NCBI GenBank assembly: GCA_934565855.1 | Contig: CAKTIO010000005.1 | Span: 1-64,000, forward strand | Direction: 5' to 3' | DNA length: 64,000 nucleotides | Origin: an uncultured Dysosmobacter sp. | GTDB lineage: Bacteria; Bacillota; Clostridia; Oscillospirales; Oscillospiraceae | Part shown: positions 52,542-61,442 of the stretch, in pieces | How positions within the stretch are numbered: position 1 is the first letter of the stretch | Layout of the letters: the number at the start of each line of letters is the position of its first letter | The notes under the pieces: model-generated | The model's database searches: none | What the model was told of the DNA's origin: nothing | Seen by the model: only the letters and a program-made list of their open reading frames with translations | Translations under genes and position numbers: made by a program

Positions 52542-54335
52542 TTACTTCTTCAGATTGATGTTGTCGTAGTCGCGGATCACGCGGGGCAGCAGCATCTGGT
52601 GCATGGGGCAGATGGACTTGGGATTCTGGTAAGCAGCATCCGCAAATGCCACCACATAGTTCCGCAGCTTGGGCATATCGACGATCTCGTCTACCATGCC
52701 TGCCTTTGCGCAGTATGCGGGCTTGGAGGTGTCGATATAGTGCTGGATCAGCTGGTTCATCTTGTCGATGGTACCCTGCAGATCCTTACCGGCATCCTGC
52801 TCCTTCACCAGACGGCGGGAGTACATAGCGCCGGCAGCGGTCTTGCCGTACATAACGTTGATCTCGGTAGCGGCAGTACCCAGAGAGAACACGTTGTTGT
52901 CGTTGCCCTGCGGACCGCCCAGAACGTAGTGGGCAGCAGCGGTACCCTTACGCAGGGTGATCTCCAGCATGGGCAGGTTGGTGGACTGGATGGAGTAGAT
53001 CAGGCTCTGCCCCAGACCCAGCAGCTCAGCCTTCTCAGCCTCATTATCCACGTCGATACCGGTGGTATCCTGGATCCACAGCATGGGAATGCGGTCACGG
53101 TTGCACAGGGTGACGAACTCGTTCATCTTGATCAGACCCTGACGGTACAGCTTGCCGCCCATGCCGATAGCGCCCTGTCCGCGGTATTCCGGATAGTTGG
53201 GGAAGCCCTGCATTGCCAGAACGCCCTGACGGTTGGCGACCACGCCCACCAGCAGACCGTCGATCTTGGCAAGACCGGTGATCATTTCGGGACCGTAGTT
53301 GCTCTTGTACTCCATGAATTCGCCGCCGTCGACCAGAGCCTTCAGCACGTTATACATGTCGTAGGACTTACGGGTGTTCAGGGGAACGATGTTATACAGG
53401 TCCTCACCCTGCAGTGCGGGAGCCTTGGGAGTATCCACGCGGAAGAACTCCAGGTTGTAGGAGGGCAGATAGTCCATGTACTTCTTGATGGAGTCCAGAA
53501 CACCCAGCTCCTCAGCATAGACCTCGCGGAAGAAGCCGGTCTCGTTGTAATGAATGGAGACAGATCCGGGAGGATCGTTCTTCATCTTACGGGTGGCGTC
53601 GATCATGCCCTGTGCGCCTTCGGCGTCCACATAGGGCTTGGAGTCCATGCCGCCCACGATGCCGGCGCCGCCGACTGCCATGTTGGCGTCCTTATGAGCC
53701 AGCAGGATGGTGGGGCTGATGGAGTGGTAGCCGCCGCCGGCGGGGTTGGTGCCGTAGATGCCGACGATAACGGGAATGCCCAGCTGGTTCAGCTGAGAGT
53801 TGCGGTAAAAGGGAGTGCCGCCGCCGCGACGGTTGGGGTACACCTTCTCCTGCTCGTCCAGCTTCACGCCAGAGCAGTTCAGGATGTAGATCAGGGGGAT
53901 GCCCAGCATCTTGGCGGTGTCGCTGCCGCGCAGCAGGTTGTCAGCCTGACCGGCGACCCATGCGCCAGCCATCTTCTTGTTGTCGGAAGCGATGATGACA
54001 GCCCACTTGCCGTTGATACGACCGAGACCCTTTACCAGAGAGGTGCCGATAATGCCGATCTTTTCCTCGTCATTGTCGTTGGGGTTATACAGGCTGTTCA
54101 GGGGGCAGAAGCTGCCCTCGTCCACCAGGGAGAGCACACGCTCCATAGCGGTGTACTGACCCTTGGCATGGATCTTTTCATCGGGAACACCGGCAGCCAG
54201 CATCTTGGCGACCTGCTCGTGCAGATCAGCCTCAACAGCCTTCAGCTCGGCGGCGTTGTCCGCGTTGGCGGCAACGGGGGAACCCTTCAGAACGGGCATG
54301 GACTGGAAATATCCGGGCATGGAATAGTTACCCAT
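52542..54335 (-). CDS. gcdA: Glutaconyl-CoA decarboxylase, carboxyltransferase subunit alpha
   Basis: A 597-residue biotin-dependent carboxyltransferase that moves CO2 from glutaconyl-CoA to biotin on GcdC, yielding crotonyl-CoA. Two crotonase-like halves are visible (RINGKWAVIIASDNKKMAGAW, in parts; AVGGAGIVGGMD; later GQGAIGMGGKLYRQGLI and YVLGGPQGNDNN). The size is near the 587 residues of the A. fermentans protein. AAAGGAG precedes ATG. It sits between gctB and hgdC. Confidence 0.95.
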   Translation of the reverse strand: MGNYSMPGYFQSMPVLKGSPVAANADNAAELKAVEADLHEQVAKMLAAGVPDEKIHAKGQYTAMERVLSLVDEGSFCPLNSLYNPNDNDEEKIGIIGTSLVKGLGRINGKWAVIIASDNKKMAGAWVAGQADNLLRGSDTAKMLGIPLIYILNCSGVKLDEQEKVYPNRRGGGTPFYRNSQLNQLGIPVIVGIYGTNPAGGGYHSISPTILLAHKDANMAVGGAGIVGGMDSKPYVDAEGAQGMIDATRKMKNDPPGSVSIHYNETGFFREVYAEELGVLDSIKKYMDYLPSYNLEFFRVDTPKAPALQGEDLYNIVPLNTRKSYDMYNVLKALVDGGEFMEYKSNYGPEMITGLAKIDGLLVGVVANRQGVLAMQGFPNYPEYRGQGAIGMGGKLYRQGLIKMNEFVTLCNRDRIPMLWIQDTTGIDVDNEAEKAELLGLGQSLIYSIQSTNLPMLEITLRKGTAAAHYVLGGPQGNDNNVFSLGTAATEINVMYGKTAAGAMYSRRLVKEQDAGKDLQGTIDKMNQLIQHYIDTSKPAYCAKAGMVDEIVDMPKLRNYVVAFADAAYQNPKSICPMHQMLLPRVIRDYDNINLKK

Positions 54336-54375
54336 GTATGTAATCTCCTTTCAAATTCAGAAAATCGGCGGATGC

Positions 54376-55170
54376 TTAGTCCTTGGGGACCTTGATGAAG
54401 GCCTGACCCGGATCGATCTCCTCACGGATGATGCGGATGATCTCGGGAGAGGGACCCTCGAACAGCTGTGCGCGGGAGACATCGACCTCAAAGCCGGTGT
54501 TTTCCTGCACCATTTCCGGAGAGGAGAACGGATAGTAGTATGCCAGATACATCCGCTTGGTTTCCTCGTCGAACTTCATGATGCCCAGGTCGGTAACGAC
54601 CATCTGGGGACCGCGGTTGCCGGGCAGACCAGCCTTTTCACGACCGCCAGGACCGTCCATCCAGCCGCAGGAGGTCACATAATCGATGTGATCCATGAAG
54701 CGGCGCTTCTGGTGCTGCATCATAATGATGGTGTTGCAGTAGGTAGCAATGCCGTTTGCGCCGCCGGAACCGGTGAAACGGGTCTTGGGATTGTTGTAAT
54801 CGCCGATGCAGGTGGAGTTCACGTTGCCGTAGGGATCGATCTGAGCACCGCCAATGAAGGCAACCAGACGGTCCTCGTCATGCAGCCACTCGTTAGCTTC
54901 AAAGCCAATGAAGCGGATGTTGGGCCACTGCACGGCGCAGTGAGCCATGAAACGGTTGTCGCCCACACTGCGGGGAACCTCTACGGGGGAGCAGTCCATC
55001 AGACCGCTTTCCACGATGGGATGGCAGGAGGGGCAGACCACGCGCTTTGCCAGAGAGGCGCCGATCAGAGGCAGACCTGTACCGACAATGACGATTTGCT
55101 CTTCCTTGATGTTCTTTGCAATGGCATAAGCCTGCATTTCCTGCTTCGTGTACTTTGTGTAATCAGACAT
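54376..55170 (-). CDS. gctB: Glutaconate CoA-transferase, beta subunit
   Basis: A 264-residue subunit bearing the catalytic glutamate E54 (HPIVESGLMD), the same residue number as in the characterised A. fermentans enzyme. With GctA it transfers CoA from acetyl-CoA (or glutaconyl-CoA) to 2-hydroxyglutarate. GGGAGG is 8 nt before the ATG. It lies 18 nt after gctA. Confidence 0.95.
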   Translation of the reverse strand: MSDYTKYTKQEMQAYAIAKNIKEEQIVIVGTGLPLIGASLAKRVVCPSCHPIVESGLMDCSPVEVPRSVGDNRFMAHCAVQWPNIRFIGFEANEWLHDEDRLVAFIGGAQIDPYGNVNSTCIGDYNNPKTRFTGSGGANGIATYCNTIIMMQHQKRRFMDHIDYVTSCGWMDGPGGREKAGLPGNRGPQMVVTDLGIMKFDEETKRMYLAYYYPFSSPEMVQENTGFEVDVSRAQLFEGPSPEIIRIIREEIDPGQAFIKVPKD

Positions 55171-55188
55171 TTCTATTACCTCCCACTC

Positions 55189-56286
55189 TCAGTGTCTGGT
55201 GGAATAGCCCAGACCAGGCTCGTTCTTCAGACGCATCAGACGAGCGCCGCCGATCTTGTCCAGCAGCTCCTCGTGATCCTTGACACTGTAGACCCACTTC
55301 TCCAGATAATCCTGGAAGGTCTCGGGGATCGCGGTGCCGTTTTCAGCAGCCTCGGCAGCCTTGGCAGCCTTTTCGGCGGCTTCAGCCAGCTTGGCGTCTG
55401 TGGGAGCCTTAGCGGCAGCCTTGGCAGCCTTTTCAGCAGCCTTCTTCAGCTGTGCCTTTGCGTCCTCGGCATCCTGATACTTGGAAGCCTTGTCGTACTC
55501 CTTCAGAGCGTGGGAATCGTTATCATAATAGTTGTAGCACTGAGAGGGCCATGCACCATAGGGAGCCCACACCACTGCGCTGACGCACTCGCCGAAGATA
55601 CGGGTCAGAGTGGGATCGCGGCGGATGTACTCATCGCTGACCAGTTCCTCGCAGGTAACGATGACCTTGCGGGCGGCAACAGCGATATCCACATCATGGA
55701 ACTCATCGCCCATGATGATGCAGGTTCCATCGGGAGATGCCTGCTGCACATGAATAATAGCGGTATCCAGCTTGGGAACGGGAACGGCAACGACCTTCTC
55801 ACCGGGGTTGAAGGGGTTATCGACCATAACGTACTTGTCGTTATCCACGGAGTCCATTGTCTGACGGACTTCCTTGCTGATGCCCCAGAACTGGGTCAGA
55901 CCGGAGCCTTGCATCAGACGCACGGGCAGGAAAGGCAGACCCAGGGATGCAGCATGCAGCTGCAGCATCAGAACATCCTGAGAATAATCCTCATAGGTCA
56001 GCTTGCCAGCCTCAATGGCAGCGCGGAAGCGGCGGGAAACATTGGTGTAACCGGAGTTTGCCGTGTAGCAGTTGATGTAAGCCTTTACACGGTCCTCACC
56101 GATCATCATGTCCCAGTCGCCGCCGGCAGGACCAGCCCAGACGGTGAAGTCCTTCTGACCCTGGCGCAGGATCTCGGAAAGAGCTGCGTAGGGCTTGCGG
56201 TTGGTGGTAAAACCACCGAAGGAGATGGTGTCGCCGCTTTCCACATACTTAGCAACGGCATCGTGGAGAGTCATAACCTTATTCAC
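55189..56286 (-). CDS. gctA: Glutaconate CoA-transferase, alpha subunit, with Ala/Lys-rich insertion
   Basis: A 365-residue subunit; the A. fermentans protein is about 320. The start KVMTLHDAVAKYVESGDTISFGGFTTNRKPYAA (read in parts) is typical. The excess is a low-complexity, strongly helical Ala/Lys/Glu segment at about residues 272-318, between the KEYD region and the C-terminal YLEKWV helix. The start codon is GTG with AGGAGG 7 nt upstream. It is the first gene after gcdB. Confidence 0.93.
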   Translation of the reverse strand: MNKVMTLHDAVAKYVESGDTISFGGFTTNRKPYAALSEILRQGQKDFTVWAGPAGGDWDMMIGEDRVKAYINCYTANSGYTNVSRRFRAAIEAGKLTYEDYSQDVLMLQLHAASLGLPFLPVRLMQGSGLTQFWGISKEVRQTMDSVDNDKYVMVDNPFNPGEKVVAVPVPKLDTAIIHVQQASPDGTCIIMGDEFHDVDIAVAARKVIVTCEELVSDEYIRRDPTLTRIFGECVSAVVWAPYGAWPSQCYNYYDNDSHALKEYDKASKYQDAEDAKAQLKKAAEKAAKAAAKAPTDAKLAEAAEKAAKAAEAAENGTAIPETFQDYLEKWVYSVKDHEELLDKIGGARLMRLKNEPGLGYSTRH

Positions 56287-56426
56287 AATATTGCCTCCTA
56301 AATGTTAGCATATTTGTCCGGAAAGGAGAAATTCTTTTCGGACTGCCGCCCGCAGTGCATCCGAAGATGCGCTGCGGGTGGCATGTGTCACTTGGTCAAT
56401 ATATATTCCCAGCTGTCCGGAATGGA

Positions 56427-57575
56427 TCAGCCAAAGAATGCCATGAAGAAACCAGCTGCCACTGCGGATCCGATCACGCCTGCCACGTTGGGACCCATAG
56501 CGTGCATCAGCAGGAAGTTGGTACGGTCCTCCTTGGCGCCGACGTTCTGAGCCACACGGGCTGCCATGGGAACGGCGGAAACGCCTGCGGAACCGATCAG
56601 GGGATTGATCTTGCCACCGGTAAGCACGCACAGCAGCTTGCCTAACAGCAGACCGCCCACGGTGGAGAAGCAGAAGGCGAACAGACCCAGGAAGATGATT
56701 GCCAGAGTCTGCGGCTTCAGGAAAATCTCGCCCTTGGCGGTAGCGCCGACGGACAGACCCAGCATGATGGTGCAGATATTGCACAGGGCATTCTGCGCCA
56801 CGTCGGACAGACGGTCCACCACACCGGATTCCTTCAGCAGATTGCCCAGCATCAGCATGCCCAGCAGGGGAGCGACAGAGGGCAGCAGCAGAGAGCACAG
56901 GCAGGCGACCACTACGGGGAAGACTACCTTTTCAGTCTTACTGACCTGACGCAGCTGCTTCATCTTGATCTTGCGCTCCTTCTCCGTGGTCAGCAGCTTC
57001 ATGATGGGCGGCTGGATCATGGGAATCAGAGCCATGTAGGAGTAAGCAGCCACAGCGATGGGAGCCACCAGCTCGGGAGCCAGGTTGTTGGCGATGTAGA
57101 TGGCGGTAGGACCATCCGCGCCGCCGATGATGCCGATGGCAGCTGCCTGCTGGGGAGTGAACAGACCCGTTGCGTTTGCAACCAGGAATGCACAATAGAT
57201 ACCGAACTGAGCGCCAGCGCCCAGCAACAGGCTGATGGGGTTTGCGATCAGGGGACCGAAATCGGTCATTGCGCCGACGGCAAGGAACATCATGCAGGGG
57301 AAGAAGCTGGACTTCACGCCCATATACATGACGCCAAGGATACCGGCTTCATACCAGTGCTCCACCTCATAGAAGTAGGAGAAGGTTCCGGCTGCGGGCA
57401 GATTCGACAGGAAAATACCGAACGCGATGGGCAGCAGCAGCAGCGGCTCAAACTTCTTTACGATTGCCAGATACAGCAATACGAAAGAAATGAGGATCAT
57501 CACTGCGCTCTGCCAGGTAATGGCAGCAAAGCCGGAATCACCCAACAAGTTGGATAAGACTTCCAGGAAATTCAA
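56427..57575 (-). CDS. gcdB: Glutaconyl-CoA decarboxylase, Na+-pumping beta subunit
   Basis: A 382-residue OadB/GcdB/MmdB-type membrane protein with about eleven helices. [10 protein letters not shown] and the [14 protein letters not shown] segment carry residues of the Na+ path; a further conserved helix is [13 protein letters not shown]. It decarboxylates carboxybiotin and exports Na+, storing energy from glutamate fermentation. The start is TTG 57575, with GGGAGGG 7 nt upstream. Confidence 0.94.
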   Translation of the reverse strand: MNFLEVLSNLLGDSGFAAITWQSAVMILISFVLLYLAIVKKFEPLLLLPIAFGIFLSNLPAAGTFSYFYEVEHWYEAGILGVMYMGVKSSFFPCMMFLAVGAMTDFGPLIANPISLLLGAGAQFGIYCAFLVANATGLFTPQQAAAIGIIGGADGPTAIYIANNLAPELVAPIAVAAYSYMALIPMIQPPIMKLLTTEKERKIKMKQLRQVSKTEKVVFPVVVACLCSLLLPSVAPLLGMLMLGNLLKESGVVDRLSDVAQNALCNICTIMLGLSVGATAKGEIFLKPQTLAIIFLGLFAFCFSTVGGLLLGKLLCVLTGGKINPLIGSAGVSAVPMAARVAQNVGAKEDRTNFLLMHAMGPNVAGVIGSAVAAGFFMAFFG

Positions 57576-57589
57576 ATTAAGACCCTCCC

Positions 57590-58048
57590 TTAGCCCAGGA
57601 GTGCCAGGACCTGATCGGTAGTAACGGCGTCACCCTTCTTTACATTGATCGCCTTCACGGTGCCGGCTGCGGGAGCAACGACCTCGACCTCCATCTTCAT
57701 GGCTTCCAGCATGATGACGGTCTCGCCGGACTGCACGCTCTGACCAACGGATGCCTTGACATCCAGCACGGTGCCGGGCATGGGGCAGGTAACGGGAGTC
57801 TCACCAGCAGAGGGAGCTGCGGCAGGAGCAGCGGCGGGTGCCGGAGCGGGAGCGGGTGCCGGTGCAGGAGCAGCGGCGGGAGCGGGTGCTGCCACAGGTG
57901 CGGCAGCGGGAACGACGGGAGCGGCAACGGGGGTGGGAGCGGAAGAGACGCCGCCTGCGATCTCCTCGCGGGTCATCTGATGGAAGGGAGAAACGCGCTC
58001 CACTTCAACCTCATATTTCTTACCATTGATCGCCACATTGTACTTCAT
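57590..58048 (-). CDS. gcdC: Glutaconyl-CoA decarboxylase, biotin carrier subunit gamma
   Basis: A 152-residue carrier: N-terminal ~35 residues, an Ala/Pro-rich flexible linker (about 36-82), then a biotinyl domain with EAMKM, K118 being the biotinylated lysine. It shuttles CO2 between GcdA and GcdB. ATG 58048 is chosen, with AGGAGG 6 nt upstream. The Ala-Pro linker is typical of GcdC proteins and lets the arm swing to the membrane. Confidence 0.94.
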   Translation of the reverse strand: MKYNVAINGKKYEVEVERVSPFHQMTREEIAGGVSSAPTPVAAPVVPAAAPVAAPAPAAAPAPAPAPAPAPAAAPAAAPSAGETPVTCPMPGTVLDVKASVGQSVQSGETVIMLEAMKMEVEVVAPAAGTVKAINVKKGDAVTTDQVLALLG

Positions 58049-58103
58049 AATGTTCCTCCTAAATTGATTGCACAAAATTTGTTGAATGATGATACGCTAC
58101 TCT

Positions 58104-58391
58104 TTACACTTCGTGAATGTCTGAAATATGAAGCTCGCTGGGATCTGCATTCAGCTCCTCACAAATCACGGATGTCACGATTGCCACCGCTTCACTGGCA
58201 TCCTCAGCCTCCACCGGCGCTGCCGCCTGCGGAGCCGCCTGGACACTTTTTCCAGCCGCCATACCGCTGAACAGTCTGGAAAAAATCAAAATGATAATTG
58301 CCAGCATGCCGAGAACGCAGAACACGATCAGAAAACCCATGCCGGACGTGACCAGGGCTTCCGCCATGGTCATAGACTCACTGGTCCACAC
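58104..58391 (-). CDS. gcdD: Glutaconyl-CoA decarboxylase, small membrane subunit delta (OadG family)
   Basis: A 95-residue protein with one membrane helix (FLIVFCVLGMLAIIILIF) followed by an Ala/Pro hinge and a charged C-terminus, as in OadG/GcdD subunits that anchor and assemble the pump. The start is GTG 58391, with GGGGAGG 7 nt upstream. It is the first gene of the nine-gene operon. Confidence 0.88.
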   Translation of the reverse strand: MWTSESMTMAEALVTSGMGFLIVFCVLGMLAIIILIFSRLFSGMAAGKSVQAAPQAAAPVEAEDASEAVAIVTSVICEELNADPSELHISDIHEV

Positions 58392-58947
58392 AATCTCACC
58401 TCCCCTTTCCTTCGGGTCCTGTCAAAACGGCTACAGAACCCATTCATATACAATACACTTACAGCTATTACGAGTATAGCATACAACGTTCACAATAAAA
58501 TCCTGCAAGTTGCCATTTTGTTGGCGGATATTGCGAAATTCAGGTCAGCAAGATAAGTGAAAGGAGAAAAAGCCAAGCCTGCTGGAAGAGGTAGGACTTT
58601 TTTGTAAACTATCGTTTGCCAAAAAGCAAACAAGTTGGCGGAGATTTTCAAAAAATCCTTGTAAATTTGTAGGAAAATTGGAGAAAGTGCAGGAAAAAAT
58701 CTGCACAGAGCAGGCGGAAACCTGTGGAAAAGAAAAGGGTACGGCAGAGGCGGATTTGCAGCCTAAAAGAAAAAGCAGAGGATGGGGTTGACAAAACTAC
58801 GGACGGTCTGGTATAAAGTTGACAGATATTGCGAACGAAAAACAAGGCAAAATAAACAATTTTTGATGATTTTTTTGTGAATGGCAGACAGAGAAAGAGG
58901 AAGAGACTGGGGGTTCCCGTGAGAAGCTGCCGGAAAGGATATCGAAG
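58392..58947. promoter_or_regulatory. Intergenic region with three direct repeats, hgd/gcd operon versus AraC gene
   Basis: No gene in 556 bp. Three same-strand repeats are visible: GTTGGCGGATATTGCGAAA (58520-58538), GTTGGCGGAGATTTTCAAA (58634-58652) and GTTGACAGATATTGCGAAC (58820-58838). Such spaced direct repeats suit an AraC-type activator. TTGACA at 58788-58793 could be the -35 of the regulator gene. A TATACT at about 58478-58483 on the minus strand may be the -10 of the operon. Confidence 0.55.
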
Positions 58948-59808
58948 GTGAACTGTGACGGTTTTTCCATCAGCTTGAATCAGAACGATTCCTGGCACAT
59001 GGACAAGCTCCATTTCCATGAGAGTATCGAGCTGCTGTTGTCTCTGTCGGATGGCGGGGATTTTTTCATTGGGCAGGAGATGTACCCAATTCAGAAAAAC
59101 ACGCTGTTTCTTCTGGATTCCGCGGTGCTGCACCGCACGGTGCATGAACGGCAGGACCAGCCGTACCGGCGGTATATCATGCACATCCTGCCATCTGTGC
59201 TGGAGCGCTTATCCACAGCACAGACGGATTTTGCCCGCTGTTTCCAACAGGCGAAGACCTGTACCGTGCTGAACACCCAGCAGCTGGAGGACCTGATTGC
59301 CTTGTTCAATCAGTTGGAGGAGGAGCCTCCGGCGCAGTTTGGCAGTGATGTTCGCCGGAATATTCTGCTGCTGGAAATGTTGCTGAAAATCTGTGAGATC
59401 TGGCAGTCATCCACAGTGGAGTCCGGTGTGGCGAATCCGGATTACCAGCGGGTGCTGCCGATTCTGCAATATATTCAGGAGCATTTTACGGAATCCTTCT
59501 CGCTGGATGATCTGGCGCGCCGGTTTTCTATCAGCAAATACCATCTGTGTCATGTGTTCAAAAGCGTTACTGGCTTCAGCGTGATGGAGTATGTGATCCA
59601 GAGACGGATCATTCTGGCGCGGGAGCTGCTGCGGGAGCCAATCTCTGTGCAGGAAGCCGGAGAGCGGGCGGGATTTCAGACCAACTCTCATTTTATCCGG
59701 ACCTTCAGTGCCTACACGGGAGTGTCGCCCAAGCGTTATGCGCAGCAGTATCTGCGCAGCGATAAGCTGCCAGTGCTGACGGAGAAGGAAAATCAGAACA
59801 ACGCATAA
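58948..59808 (+). CDS. AraC-family regulator with cupin sensor domain
   Basis: A 286-residue regulator: N-terminal cupin-type AraC_binding domain (MDKLHFHESIELLL, then FFIGQEMYPIQKNTLFLLDS) and C-terminal AraC double HTH (FSLDDLARRFSISKYHLCHVF; VQEAGERAGFQTNSHFIRTF). The start is GTG 58948, with AAGGA 11 nt upstream. It is divergent from the gcd/gct/hgd operon, with direct repeats between, and is the likely activator of glutamate fermentation. Confidence 0.88.
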   Translation: MNCDGFSISLNQNDSWHMDKLHFHESIELLLSLSDGGDFFIGQEMYPIQKNTLFLLDSAVLHRTVHERQDQPYRRYIMHILPSVLERLSTAQTDFARCFQQAKTCTVLNTQQLEDLIALFNQLEEEPPAQFGSDVRRNILLLEMLLKICEIWQSSTVESGVANPDYQRVLPILQYIQEHFTESFSLDDLARRFSISKYHLCHVFKSVTGFSVMEYVIQRRIILARELLREPISVQEAGERAGFQTNSHFIRTFSAYTGVSPKRYAQQYLRSDKLPVLTEKENQNNA

Positions 59809-59812
59809 AAAC

Positions 59813-59856
59813 AGTGCCTGCCGGAAGCAGCTGCTTCTGACAGGCACTTTATTATA
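59813..59856 (+). terminator. Terminator of araC-type gene
   Basis: AGTGCCTG / CAGGCACT outer stem with an inner AGCAGCTGCT pairing, followed by TTATTAT. Confidence 0.55.
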
Positions 59857-59886
59857 ATGTGTACCGGATACCGGCTGCGGAGAAGG

Positions 59887-61050
59887 TCAGATCACGCGGA
59901 CGCGGATGACACCGTCCAGCTTTCTCAGATCCTCCACAACATCGTCCTTCACGGTGGAGCCTACGTCCACAATGGTGTAGGCGTAATCGCCCTTGGACTT
60001 GTTGCTCATGTTTTCCACGTTGGCACCATCATTACTCAACAGAGTGGTGATGCTTGCCAGCATGGCGGGAATGTTTTTATGGATGAGGCACAGACGCATC
60101 ACACCGCTGCGCTCCTGAGAAACGGCGGGCAGATTCACAGAGTTGCGGATGTTGCCGTTTTCCAGATAGTCCATCAGCTCGTCCGCTGCCATTACAGCGC
60201 AGTTCTGCTCACTTTCCGGAGTGGAAGCACCCAGATGCGGGAACGCGACAACATGCCGTGCCTGAAGGATCTTGTTGTTGGGGAAATCAGTGACATAGCA
60301 GGCAACCTTACCGGTTTCCAATGCCGCCATCATATCGTCATCGTTGACGATCTCGCCGCGGGCAAGATTCAGAACACGCACACCGCGCTTCATGGCGGAG
60401 ATCGCCTTGGCGTCGATCATATTGCGGGTGGCATCTGTCAGGTGAATGTGAGAGGTAATGTAGTCGGACTTCTTATACAGCTCGTTGATGTCCTTGACCA
60501 CATGGATGTGGCGGTCCAGCCGCAGAGCGGCGTCCACGGACAGGAAAGGATCGTAGCCGTAAACATCCATGCCCAGAGACAGGGCGACGTTGGCGACCAG
60601 TGCGCCGATAGCGCCCAGACCGATAACACCCAGAGTTTTCTTATAAATCTCCGGACCCGAGAAAGCGGACTTGCCCTTTTCTACTACGGTAGTCACGTCC
60701 ACACCGGCAGCGACCTGGTCCCGGACCCACTTGGAGGCGCCCTCCACGTCACGGGATGCCAGAAGCATGGCGCAGATGACCAGCTCCTTCACGGCGTTGG
60801 CGTTGGCTCCCGGAGTGTTGAACACGGCAATGCCCTGTTCCGAGCAGCGGTCCAGCGGAATGTTGTTGACACCGGAGCCAGCCCGGGCGATGGCAAGCAG
60901 GTTTTCAGGGAAAGCATAGTCGTGCAGCTTGGCGGAGCGCACCAGGATGGCGTCTTCGTTTTCCAGACTGTCCGACACCGTGTAGCGTTCCTTGTCGAAC
61001 TTGTTCAGACCCAGAGGAGAAATTTTGTTAAAGGTTTTGATTTGATACAT
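59887..61050 (-). CDS. D-3-phosphoglycerate dehydrogenase-like, NAD-dependent, with ACT domain
   Basis: A 387-residue D-2-hydroxyacid dehydrogenase: substrate-binding halves, NAD domain with GVIGLGAIGALVA, catalytic Arg (RVLNLARGE), Glu and His (PHLGAST), and a C-terminal ACT domain (about residues 315-387). This is SerA-like. SerA enzymes are known to reduce 2-oxoglutarate to 2-hydroxyglutarate, and here the gene sits next to the hydroxyglutarate operon with no serC or serB, so such a role is plausible. A strong own promoter drives it. Confidence 0.85.
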   Translation of the reverse strand: MYQIKTFNKISPLGLNKFDKERYTVSDSLENEDAILVRSAKLHDYAFPENLLAIARAGSGVNNIPLDRCSEQGIAVFNTPGANANAVKELVICAMLLASRDVEGASKWVRDQVAAGVDVTTVVEKGKSAFSGPEIYKKTLGVIGLGAIGALVANVALSLGMDVYGYDPFLSVDAALRLDRHIHVVKDINELYKKSDYITSHIHLTDATRNMIDAKAISAMKRGVRVLNLARGEIVNDDDMMAALETGKVACYVTDFPNNKILQARHVVAFPHLGASTPESEQNCAVMAADELMDYLENGNIRNSVNLPAVSQERSGVMRLCLIHKNIPAMLASITTLLSNDGANVENMSNKSKGDYAYTIVDVGSTVKDDVVEDLRKLDGVIRVRVI

Positions 61051-61137
61051 AATGGTATCCTCCCAGCTGATGACAGTACATCAGATTACTTGCGGCGGAA
61101 CGTGCGGCGCTGGCGCCGCTTCCGTCACAGCACCCCC

Positions 61138-61166
61138 ATTATAGGCTTGCCGCAGAAAAGCGTCAA
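61138..61166 (-). promoter_or_regulatory. Promoter of the PGDH-like gene
   Basis: TTGACG (61166-61161), 17-nt spacer, TATAAT (61143-61138). The remaining 61167-61340 shows no gene. Confidence 0.75.
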
Positions 61167-61340
61167 TCAGCGAAGAAGAGAAAAAAACGCCGTTTTTTTG
61201 TGAATCTTTGTCGGAAAGGTATGACTTCTGAATGGACGAATGAAATTGAACTTTCTGGCAGGAAAAGCTCATGAATGAAAGGCGTCCTTTGTAAAAAATG
61301 CGAAAAATCAAACTTTTTTGAAAAAAATCAGGGAACAATC

Positions 61341-61369
61341 TTGCATTAGGCAAACTCTTGCCCTATAAT
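61341..61369 (+). promoter_or_regulatory. Promoter of typA
   Basis: TTGCAT (61341-61346), 17-nt spacer, TATAAT (61364-61369); leader of about 70 nt before typA. Confidence 0.7.
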
Positions 61370-61442
61370 ACAAATTTGTGTGTGAATATCTAACGATATA
61401 GATGTTAAAATTGAGAAAGCCATCAAGAAAGGGGCTATTCCT

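Noticed and set aside
55330..55475. Repeated GCAGCCTTGGCAGCCTT-like units considered as a CRISPR or tandem-repeat array
   Set aside because: They are in-frame Ala/Lys codons inside gctA with no spacers; likewise the repeats at about 57820-57930 are the Ala-Pro linker of gcdC. No CRISPR array or cas gene was seen in the window.
52599..56301. Long plus-strand frames opposite gcdA, gctB and gctA (598 and 655 codons)
   Set aside because: They mirror the codon bias of the real genes and have no recognisable motifs or starts.
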